Origin: a virus
IMG/VR virus record: IMGVR_UViG_3300031565_000061
Location: 1-48,436 of that record
DNA length: 48,436 nt
Direction: 5' to 3' (one strand)
Shown in pieces: positions 37,981 to 45,454 of this stretch. Position numbers and translations under genes: made by a program. Position 1 is the stretch's first letter, and every line of letters begins with the position of its first letter. The notes beneath the pieces were generated by a model. It saw nothing but the letters and a program-made list of their open reading frames with translations, ran no database searches and had not been told where the DNA came from.

Positions 37981-39696
37981 TCAGTTCCGCTCGATGATGG
38001 CCCACTCTGTCTTGTCGTACTCACCCTCAGGCGAATACGCCACGCCGTAGGCGCTCTGGTCATCGTTGGTGAAGGTCTGGTACGCCCATAGCACCCCGCC
38101 GATCTCCACCTGCGCGTAGCCCCCCACTTGGTACCCAAACCCTTGCTCCCTGGCCTTCGAGGGATAGGCCCAGTCCCCCGGCACAGGCATGGCCCCCAGC
38201 TTCTCCTCAGCCAAGGGCAAGATGACCTCCAGGGGGTCCTCCGGCTCTGTGCCTTCCAGCACCCCGAACTTCCATACAAAGTCCAGGTGATCGTGAAAGG
38301 TCATGGCCTTCATACCCAGACCGCCCAGCTTATCGCTCGGCTCATCAACGGGTATCTCGATCCAGTATGGGCCTCCAATCGCGGGATCCCAAACCCACGC
38401 ATTGTAGGCAAACCCCACCTTGCCATCGACCTCCGTGCGCTTGTCACAGTCGCACCCGCCCGGCCAGTGGAACTCTACGGGCACCCCCTGCACTGCGCCG
38501 TTGTCATCGTAGAAGAACATCTCCATACCCGCGGCTGCGTTCACGCGCTCCCACATCTGAGCCACGTGCCAGCCCTGGCCCTTGCACTGCTCCAGTTTCA
38601 CCCCGTACTTGCCCTGCGCCCACTCTAGGCTCTGCTTGGTCCCTTCCGCGTCATAGACCCTCAGTTTGATCTCCGGTGGCTCCGGCGTCGGTCCTGGTGT
38701 CACGTCGTCCCTCCTCTTCCAGTTAATAGCCTCCGGCAAGGCGTTCCAGAGGCCCGTTGTGTAGTCGCCCCTTTGCAGGTAGTGGATGTAGTTGCCCACG
38801 AGGCCGCACTGCGGCCACGGACTCAGCCTGTGAGCGCTGTGCACCCAGAACGTATTGCAGATGACGTTGTTCGGGTATCGGTACCCCGGATTGTCGGGGT
38901 TGAACCACCGCATCTGCGCCAGGTTCCGGCTATCCCACAGACCCCAGTTGTAGTTGCTGCCCAGCTTTGGGAGGCACCACTGCACTTCGTCATAGGCCTC
39001 AGTATTGGCCATAGGCAGGCTGTGGCCCACGAACGCCTTGACCGTGGCGTCAAACCACTCCCATTCCCTTGCAGAACAATCGTACCAGTCAGGCCCTGCC
39101 TCTAGGGGGTTGCCCACAGACCGGCAATGCAGCCCAATACCGCAGTGCCATAGAAGCTGCTCCATGGTCTGCCCGCGCTCCGCTGCGATGTTCTGGAGCG
39201 CGTACATGAACCGGGTAAACCACTCCCTGTGATTCATGTGCCCGCCCAACGAAGGCGGCGGGGTCAGCACCCACAGGTCATCACCCTTGCCCCGGATGAT
39301 GTCGGCATAGCGGATGAACTGGTCTGCGCACATACGCACGGGCTTCTCGAACTTGCTCCACTCCTCAGTCCACTCCTCGCGCAGGTTTAGCTCGTTCATG
39401 AGCACGAACCAGCGAACACCCGCCGCAACGTAGGCATCGATGTGCGCGGTCTGTATTCCAGGCCGGGGCATCTGCGCCGGGCCGAACCGGGCTATGACCT
39501 CGATGCCCTCCTCGCGCATCACACGTATGAAATCCGCTTTGTTCTCGTCGAAAAGCCATGCCAGCCACCAAGTGCCACCGTGGGCCTTGACGTCCCGCGC
39601 GAACTCCCGGAAGTTTGGAGGCTTCTCGTAGGCATCAGGGTTGGCGTGAAAACCGATCCCGGTGTCACCCACCGGTACGGACCATGGGACAGTCAT
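37981..39696 (-). CDS. tail-module glycoside hydrolase-like protein
   Basis: A 571-residue protein whose N-terminal 330 residues look like a TIM-barrel glycosidase. WFVLMNELNL (96-105) carries the N-E pair typical of the acid/base site of clan A glycosidases, preceded by barrel strands (WWLAWLF, VIARFGP). A proline-rich linker (TPGPTPEPPE) follows, then a C-terminal region with beta-rich segments. In the tail module it is probably a depolymerase that helps the virion reach the cell through surface polysaccharide, though the fold call rests on local motifs. ATG 39696 follows a GGAGG-type site. Confidence 0.65.
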   Translation of the reverse strand: MTVPWSVPVGDTGIGFHANPDAYEKPPNFREFARDVKAHGGTWWLAWLFDENKADFIRVMREEGIEVIARFGPAQMPRPGIQTAHIDAYVAAGVRWFVLMNELNLREEWTEEWSKFEKPVRMCADQFIRYADIIRGKGDDLWVLTPPPSLGGHMNHREWFTRFMYALQNIAAERGQTMEQLLWHCGIGLHCRSVGNPLEAGPDWYDCSAREWEWFDATVKAFVGHSLPMANTEAYDEVQWCLPKLGSNYNWGLWDSRNLAQMRWFNPDNPGYRYPNNVICNTFWVHSAHRLSPWPQCGLVGNYIHYLQRGDYTTGLWNALPEAINWKRRDDVTPGPTPEPPEIKLRVYDAEGTKQSLEWAQGKYGVKLEQCKGQGWHVAQMWERVNAAAGMEMFFYDDNGAVQGVPVEFHWPGGCDCDKRTEVDGKVGFAYNAWVWDPAIGGPYWIEIPVDEPSDKLGGLGMKAMTFHDHLDFVWKFGVLEGTEPEDPLEVILPLAEEKLGAMPVPGDWAYPSKAREQGFGYQVGGYAQVEIGGVLWAYQTFTNDDQSAYGVAYSPEGEYDKTEWAIIERN

Positions 39697-39714
39697 GATG
39701 CACCTCCTTAACCG

Positions 39715-40179
39715 CTACGGTATTGGAATCTGTATCTTCCCGTTGGTTGCCAGGTATACAATAGCGACTACCAGAATAACGATCGCCCCCACCAGGACAT
39801 TGATGATTTCTGTCCTGTTCAGGCCGCCAAAGATATTCTTGGCACCATTAGCCTTCTCTACGCCTTTCTTGACTGCATCCAGGCAAGTCGCTGTGATATT
39901 GGTCATGAAATTGTCCCGTCCCTCTTGACCAGACAAGGGGCAATCATCGTGGGCCTGCTGGATGCGACCCACCGCCAAGGTATTCCCCTGCACCTGCTCA
40001 GACACAGTTTGATGGCTGGCCTCCATCCTGCCAACGGATTCCCTAACAGACGTGATGCCGGTCTGGAAATCCTTGCGCCAGAACAGCATCATCCAGCGCA
40101 GGTCCTCATTGGAGACATCACTGACTGATTGCTCTTCGTCAAATAGTTCCTTCTTTTTCCTGACGCCTTCACCATTCAA
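39715..40179 (-). CDS. single-pass membrane protein of the tail-lysis region
   Basis: A 154-residue protein with a charged N-terminal half (a possible coiled coil, residues 25-75) and one C-terminal transmembrane segment (about 126-144). TTG 40179 with AGGAGG upstream is the best start. Small proteins of this layout (coiled coil plus membrane anchor) resemble hemolysin XhlA-type phage proteins that assist lysis, but no clear family signature is present. Confidence 0.6.
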   Translation of the reverse strand: MNGEGVRKKKELFDEEQSVSDVSNEDLRWMMLFWRKDFQTGITSVRESVGRMEASHQTVSEQVQGNTLAVGRIQQAHDDCPLSGQEGRDNFMTNITATCLDAVKKGVEKANGAKNIFGGLNRTEIINVLVGAIVILVVAIVYLATNGKIQIPIP

Positions 40180-40209
40180 AACGCACCTCCTCCATTTCGA
40201 GAGCGCTCA

Positions 40210-40911
40210 TCATAGGTTCCTTGGTATCACAGCCCAAAAGTCCAACCCCAACGCACGCGCGGCAGCAGCAGCCGCGTAGGCACGCGCTAACGGCGTCAAT
40301 ACAGCTATAGGCACGGAGACCGTGGTAGTGGCTATCCGTGTTCCATCCAGGAAGTAGTCTACTTGCCTGAGCCCGCCAGTAATAGGGTAGGCCATTATCC
40401 TGTGTACGTGGGGATCCGTGTCCGCAGCGACCCCGCTGTCCACGCTATTGACTACACCCCCACCCGTTCTGGTCTGTAGCAACCAATTGTTCGCTACTGC
40501 AGTCGTATTCATACCAGCCAAAATGACATTATTGGACGCAGAATCAATTGCACCGAAGTCACCCGCAATATTCGTCAGGTGACTGATATTCATTCGCGCA
40601 ATCATCTCCCAACCAAGATCCGCGTCCAGTGTGGCAAAGCCATCAGCAGCATCGCCCAGCCACAAGTAGTGAAAGCGTCCTGCCCCAGCGCCTGCGGTCA
40701 GCACGTACATCCCGCCATGGAAGTTATTCAGCAAGGCACCGCCACTGCCTACGCCGGCGGACACGGCGGTGTACTGCTCGTGAATACTTTTCCCAAGAAA
40801 GTCATCACGCCAACCGCGCAAGGCCAAAGGCCGCTCCTGGGCCTCCAGGGCGTTCAGCTTCTTCTGTGCCGCACTGAGACGCGCTATCAACTGCTCAGTC
40901 GTGTTGCTCAT
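40210..40911 (-). CDS. tail-tip or receptor-binding protein, paralogue 1
   Basis: A 233-residue protein, a tandem paralogue of the next gene upstream. Both start with a short helical segment containing ERPLALRGWRDDFLG, have a beta-rich middle (concanavalin-like character) and end W-x-V-I-P-R-N-L. This is the layout of small tail-associated adhesins, but no domain family is certain. ATG 40911 overlaps the preceding stop (ATGA). The C-terminus has an alanine-rich stretch. Confidence 0.6.
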   Translation of the reverse strand: MSNTTEQLIARLSAAQKKLNALEAQERPLALRGWRDDFLGKSIHEQYTAVSAGVGSGGALLNNFHGGMYVLTAGAGAGRFHYLWLGDAADGFATLDADLGWEMIARMNISHLTNIAGDFGAIDSASNNVILAGMNTTAVANNWLLQTRTGGGVVNSVDSGVAADTDPHVHRIMAYPITGGLRQVDYFLDGTRIATTTVSVPIAVLTPLARAYAAAAAARALGLDFWAVIPRNL

Positions 40912-41591
40912 TGCAGGTTTCTCGGTATCACATCCCAATAATCCAGGTCCATGTAGCGTACCGCCGCCGCCCTGGCTAAGCAGCGGACGTTGCCCGTCTC
41001 GACCACCGTTGGGATCTTGACAGTCGTGTAGTTGATGAGCGCCCCATCCATGAAGTGCTCCGCACGGCCCGACGTAACCTCCAGGCGGTGAACGTGCCAG
41101 TCAGTGTCAATAGCCACGCCACTGTCGGCCCAGTTTTCCAGGCCAATATTGTCGTACGTGCGCAGATACCAGTTGGCCCCGACAGTGGTATCGGCGGTGA
41201 CGTGGATGCGGTTCAACAAGGCATCCGTCACGAACATATCAACCAGGATGTTCGTGGTGTGCGATAGTTTGTAGCGCCCTATCATGCACCAGCCTTCGTC
41301 TGCATCCAGGGTGTTGAAGGCATAGGCCTGGTCCCCAAGCATGATGCGGGCGTAGTCGGCTATATTGGCATCGGTCTGGAGCCTGACCACACCGCCGTGG
41401 GCGTTGTTCTGGAGTAGTATAGAGCTTGCAGCACCAACGGTGCGCAGGTCATATTGCTCGTGGAAGGCATCACCCAAAAAGTCATCGCGCCAGCCACGCA
41501 AGGCCAAGGGACGTTCCCGGACCTCAAGCGCCCTGATGCCCTGCTCCAACGTGGTCACCCCGGCTATCAGTTGCTCTACGGTAGCGCTCAC
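40908..41591 (-). CDS. tail-tip or receptor-binding protein, paralogue 2
   Basis: A 227-residue protein with the same architecture as the gene at 40210-40911. Both share ERPLALRGWRDDFLG near residue 26, a central ...LDAD-GW-MI-R block and the ending DVIPRNL. The middle differs, as expected for a receptor-binding region. GTG 41591 overlaps the stop of the tail protein upstream. Confidence 0.6.
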   Translation of the reverse strand: MSATVEQLIAGVTTLEQGIRALEVRERPLALRGWRDDFLGDAFHEQYDLRTVGAASSILLQNNAHGGVVRLQTDANIADYARIMLGDQAYAFNTLDADEGWCMIGRYKLSHTTNILVDMFVTDALLNRIHVTADTTVGANWYLRTYDNIGLENWADSGVAIDTDWHVHRLEVTSGRAEHFMDGALINYTTVKIPTVVETGNVRCLARAAAVRYMDLDYWDVIPRNLQ

Positions 41592-42706
41592 CCTGCAAAC
41601 TCCTCAAATCTCGGAGTGATGGTCTCCACCTTGCCCTCCACTGTGACCTCCACCGCTGCCACATGCAGGTCCCACTGCTCGCCCGCGTAGACCGCCGTTA
41701 CCAGGTCCCCAAAGCCCCAGTGCAGGCCGTACAATGTGCTGGGGATCTCTACCACATCGAAGGTGAACCGCCGCTTGCCCTGGCCCTCATCCAGTCGGGC
41801 ATTGGCCCCATCTATCAGCTCCAATGTAGTTCCCGCCCCGCTGGTGATGCTCTTAAAGGTCTCGCAGCGGTTGAGCGGGCTTTCGCCCTCGCGTGCTGCA
41901 TCGGCCACCCAGATGACCGGCTTGGCCAGGTCCTCACCCTGCCCCCCGCCGTAAACCACTGTTACCTCATCGTGCCGGTCCCACTCCAGCACCGGGTTGG
42001 CCATGTTCTCGTACTCCTGGGAGAACACCACGGGGCCATGCTCACCGCTGGGGTGGCTGTGGTCCTGTCCCCACTGCGGCACGTTGGTACGAAACTGCAT
42101 CTCCCATCCGCTGTTGATGGGCACGATGCCAAAGAAGCTCTGCGTCGCCGGGGTCTGACGACTGGCGTCTGAGATGCCCTGTAGCGTGTCCAGCACGACC
42201 TGGTAGGCAAAGTCGCCCCGCACGATGGTCCCGGCTGACACGTCGGCCTGCACCGTGAAGCCCCAGCCTGAGAGGTCCCGGCCCGCAACGGCGGAGGCGC
42301 CCAGGTTCTCCCTCACGACAACCTTCATCATGTCGTCGGCCTGGTCCGCCTTCCTGGCCCCCGAGGTAGTAGCTGCATACGCCACCACACGACGCCGCAG
42401 AAGGTCATTGTACCCTACGCCGGAGAGCGTGACCTGCTGCTTGCCCCCTCGATACTGGCGGGTCACGCCCCGAATGAGGCCCGCAAAGTCGATGTAGCGG
42501 CGTCCGCCTTCCGGCTTCCGCCATACTACGATCCGCCCGTCCAGGTGTGCAAAGGTGATGTTGAAGCTATCCGCCCACACCGAGAGGCCAAATGCGCCCA
42601 CCTCATTGACCCGCTGAGCATAGGACAGGGTCTCGAAATCGTCAATGACATCCAGAAGGTTGTCCCTGGCGGCCTCCAGCAGGTGTACCTCATATTCAGC
42701 GGGCAT
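41588..42706 (-). CDS. siphovirus ReqiPepy6 Gp37-like tail protein
   Basis: A 372-residue protein matching the general plan of the siphovirus ReqiPepy6 Gp37-like tail family. The N-terminus describes a distal tail or hub protein (VIDDFETLSYAQRVNEVGAF, GRIVVWRKPEGG). It is followed by the RGVTRQYRGGKQQVTLSGVG block and a C-terminal beta-rich region (LHWGFGDLVTAVYAG). Position after the distal-tail protein and before the tip genes fits a tail baseplate role. ATG 42706 follows GAGGGG. Confidence 0.75.
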   Translation of the reverse strand: MPAEYEVHLLEAARDNLLDVIDDFETLSYAQRVNEVGAFGLSVWADSFNITFAHLDGRIVVWRKPEGGRRYIDFAGLIRGVTRQYRGGKQQVTLSGVGYNDLLRRRVVAYAATTSGARKADQADDMMKVVVRENLGASAVAGRDLSGWGFTVQADVSAGTIVRGDFAYQVVLDTLQGISDASRQTPATQSFFGIVPINSGWEMQFRTNVPQWGQDHSHPSGEHGPVVFSQEYENMANPVLEWDRHDEVTVVYGGGQGEDLAKPVIWVADAAREGESPLNRCETFKSITSGAGTTLELIDGANARLDEGQGKRRFTFDVVEIPSTLYGLHWGFGDLVTAVYAGEQWDLHVAAVEVTVEGKVETITPRFEEFAG

Positions 42707-42718
42707 AGCCCCTCACAA

Positions 42719-45061
42719 TCATTCTGCGGCTAGAATGGCCTCATCCACCGACCACCACTTGTTGTGCCAGGTCATGGTGACAATCGTAAAATAGACCTCA
42801 ATGTCAACGTCCGCAGCGACCGTGGCGTCCACTGTGATAGACCCCCCCAGACCGCTTGTGTTGTCAGCCACGATCGCTATAGGTCCTGCAAACAAGTTCG
42901 GATAACTGCCCGTGTGGCCCACAAGCTCAGTCCTAGCCGCATCCTGGTAAAACTCCACGTGAAAGTTCGCCCCGGCCCCTTCGTCCACGATTGTCACGTA
43001 CAACCGCCCCAGGTCCGTGTTGGTCTGCTTAATCCCGGTGACGTTAGCCCAATCGGAGAGCTGGTTGTTGTCATCGTTGTGCTCCCTGGGATCCGCGTCC
43101 GTGATGAACACGGTTATGAGGTTCGTGCCCTTCACAGTCCCCCCATAGTAGGCCCGTGGGTAGGACTCCAGCTCGAAGGCCCCTACGCCTGGCGGTATCA
43201 ACCCATTCAGACGGTTGCCCCGCCGGTTTGATGTGACGGTTTTGCGGCCTGTGCTCAGGTCCACAATGACGATCTCGCCGTCAAGCATCTGCATGTCGAA
43301 AAGTAGTTCATCACCGGTGGTCTCGTTGCGGATGGACCGCACAAGCCCTTGATTCTTGATCTCAATAACTGGCAACGTCGCCGCCGATCCTGTGGTGACA
43401 ACGCTGTTGTCCCCGGCTACTAGAACCGTGCCCACGTTGTCCCAACCGAAGTACAAGTCCTCACCATCCACGGCCACGGCCCGCACTGTTGGCGCACCCG
43501 GCAAGTCAAACGCCAGGTGTGCCCAGGAAAACCCGTTCCAACGCGCCGCCCGGTCAGTCAACGTCAATGCACCCGCCTGTGCGAATGCCCCCACCACGTA
43601 TAATGTCCCATCATCGGCGACCGCCATTCTCCACGCCTGCGAATCAAAACCGCCGTCTAAGTCGCTCCAGCTTGTGCCATTCCAAGACGCGACGTAGTTC
43701 ACGGTCTGCCCGCCCGCCGTGGTGAACACGCCGCAGGCGAACAGTGTGCCGTCTAGTCCAAAGACCGCGTCCAGGACCGTGCCGTTGGTCCCGGCCCCCA
43801 ATGGTGCCCACGCGGTGCCGTCCCACTCTGCGATATAGCTACACGGGACGCCCCCCGCTATGCCAAAGAAGCCCCCGACGATCAGGTTGCCATTAAGCGC
43901 GATCACCCCGGTATAGGCCATTTGATTTAAGCCGTTGCCCACAGTGGCCCAGGCCCCACCTAGCGGCAACTGGACGATGTGATCTCCTGTTGGCGAACCC
44001 AGGCCGTCCCAGTTCGTAAAGTCGCCTATAACGTATAGCTGGCCGTCGTACCCCTCTACGATGTCCCAAACGTCGGTGACGGCTCCAACCCCAGGACCGC
44101 CGCCCACGTTGACCCAGGTGTCCGTGAGCACGTCATACTGTGCGATGTAGTCCGCCGCCGGATCACCTGCGCCGCCCGACCCGTCGGTGAATGCACCGCC
44201 AGCGTACAATGTGCCGTCCGTCGCAAAGTACAGGACGCGAACTGAGCTATTCAGGCCCCCGCCAATCGCTACCCACGCCTGCGCCGACACGTCCCACATA
44301 ACGACGTTGTCACCGGTGACACCCGGCAACCCATCCCAGGCCGCAAACGTGCCACCGACCACGACATCGCCCGTGTCCGGGTTGACGGCGATCGTGCTCA
44401 CGGTCCCGCCTGCGGTTGGCGGCCCCATCGGATCCCAAACCCCGCCGATCTTGCCCAGGATGTAGCGACTTGTAAACGCATCCTGCCAGTCCAGCGTCAA
44501 TAGGCTTTCCGCGTCGTCCCACCACAGCGGGTCGTGTGCCTCAAACCGCAGGCCCACGATCTCATTGCGGCCATAGCGGCCCTGGCGCCCCTCTACGACG
44601 CCTGACAGGACGACGTACAGGTCCCAACTGTTGCCGTCCACTGTGTACCGCAGGATGCTTGGCGTGGTCCTTGTGGCCCCACGGTCCCAACGCACGGCAT
44701 CCCATATCTCCGCCAGGGCCTTGTGTAGCCCCTTGCGCGTTGCGTCCGTGGCATAGACCGATTCGGTGATGGTCACGGTACGGCCCTGCACCACCACGTC
44801 TACCAGGAGGTTGCCCGGCACGTTGTAGATGTCCTGGGTGACATGCCGCACCGGTGGCAGGCCAAAGCCCTCGTGGGCCTGCAAGGTGGCCTCTGAGCCT
44901 GGCGCACGACCCACGCCCCAGAAGTCAAATGTCTGACCGTCCGGCGTTATCAGCTCATACTTGATATCACAAATACCCATGTCCCTACCCCCCACCACCA
45001 CGGCAACTATGAGCACCGCCAGCAGTAGGGCACTCGCAAGAGCCAACCGCTTCTTGACCAT
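42719..45061 (-). CDS. distal-tail-like protein with beta-propeller insertion
   Basis: A protein of about 780 residues. An initial hydrophobic segment (VKKRLALASALLLAVLIV) precedes MGICDIKYELITPDGQTFDF, which resembles the start of a phage distal tail (Dit) protein; Dit-like blocks also follow (RFEAHDPLWWDD). Between about residues 210 and 540 there are six to seven repeats of the form DGTLYxxGxF...YIAxWDxxxWxxLGGG, a propeller-like array. The Dit-type end returns afterwards. Promoter G lies just upstream. ATG 45061 behind GGAGGG is the best start, but a start at the internal MGICD is also possible. Confidence 0.7.
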   Translation of the reverse strand: MVKKRLALASALLLAVLIVAVVVGGRDMGICDIKYELITPDGQTFDFWGVGRAPGSEATLQAHEGFGLPPVRHVTQDIYNVPGNLLVDVVVQGRTVTITESVYATDATRKGLHKALAEIWDAVRWDRGATRTTPSILRYTVDGNSWDLYVVLSGVVEGRQGRYGRNEIVGLRFEAHDPLWWDDAESLLTLDWQDAFTSRYILGKIGGVWDPMGPPTAGGTVSTIAVNPDTGDVVVGGTFAAWDGLPGVTGDNVVMWDVSAQAWVAIGGGLNSSVRVLYFATDGTLYAGGAFTDGSGGAGDPAADYIAQYDVLTDTWVNVGGGPGVGAVTDVWDIVEGYDGQLYVIGDFTNWDGLGSPTGDHIVQLPLGGAWATVGNGLNQMAYTGVIALNGNLIVGGFFGIAGGVPCSYIAEWDGTAWAPLGAGTNGTVLDAVFGLDGTLFACGVFTTAGGQTVNYVASWNGTSWSDLDGGFDSQAWRMAVADDGTLYVVGAFAQAGALTLTDRAARWNGFSWAHLAFDLPGAPTVRAVAVDGEDLYFGWDNVGTVLVAGDNSVVTTGSAATLPVIEIKNQGLVRSIRNETTGDELLFDMQMLDGEIVIVDLSTGRKTVTSNRRGNRLNGLIPPGVGAFELESYPRAYYGGTVKGTNLITVFITDADPREHNDDNNQLSDWANVTGIKQTNTDLGRLYVTIVDEGAGANFHVEFYQDAARTELVGHTGSYPNLFAGPIAIVADNTSGLGGSITVDATVAADVDIEVYFTIVTMTWHNKWWSVDEAILAAE

Positions 45062-45089
45062 GATGCCCTCCATCAACTCTTTTGCTCAT

Positions 45090-45152
45090 ATTATTGCCCC
45101 CTAAGATGTTTTGCCCGCAAAAGAAAGGCCCCGGTTTCCTTTTGCGCAAAAG
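45090..45152 (-). promoter_or_regulatory. box-type phage promoter (site G)
   Basis: On the minus strand: the perfect 14-bp palindrome CTTTTGCGCAAAAG (45139-45152), 15 bp, the 16-bp box CTTTTGCGGGCAAAAC (45108-45123), 12 bp, and AATAAT (45090-45095). It reads into the distal-tail-like gene at 45061. Spacing is identical to site E. Confidence 0.7.
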
Positions 45153-45154
45153 AC

Positions 45155-45385
45155 TCACCATACCAGCCTCGTGCTCCCGTCATGGCCGTGTATCCGCTCC
45201 ACGCTCTCCACGGAGTCATAAATGGCCGTGCTGCCCCCCACGGTCCTCCACCGCAGCACTGTCACGCCGTCAGGGAACACCACGCCATCGGCCACAATCC
45301 CGGTGCCACTGACCCCGCTCACGTCCTCCGTCCTGACGAGCCGGAAGACCCTCGCCTGCGGCCCCCCAGCCGTTTTCTCTCCCAT
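45155..45385 (-). CDS. small tail-region protein
   Basis: A 76-residue protein with the pattern SGTGIVADGVVFPDGVTVLRW then STAIYDSVESVERIHGHDGS and a final VW (here broken into parts). Short proteins of this kind are common beside tail genes of siphoviruses. Their role is not established. ATG 45385 follows AGGTAGCGGGG. Confidence 0.65.
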   Translation of the reverse strand: MGEKTAGGPQARVFRLVRTEDVSGVSGTGIVADGVVFPDGVTVLRWRTVGGSTAIYDSVESVERIHGHDGSTRLVW

Positions 45386-45413
45386 ACCCTAGCCCCGCTA
45401 CCTGTTTCACCCT

Positions 45414-45452
45414 AAAAACCGCCCTGGGCTACTACAGCGCCCCAGGATGCGG
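45414..45452 (-). terminator. intrinsic terminator after the tape measure gene
   Basis: Immediately after the tape measure stop (45455) the minus strand forms an outer CCGC/GCGG stem and an inner CCTGGGGC/GCCCAGG stem around a 9-nt loop, followed at once by TTTTT. It is the clearest terminator in the window and separates the tape measure transcript from the small gene and promoter G. Confidence 0.75.
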
Positions 45453-45454
45453 TT

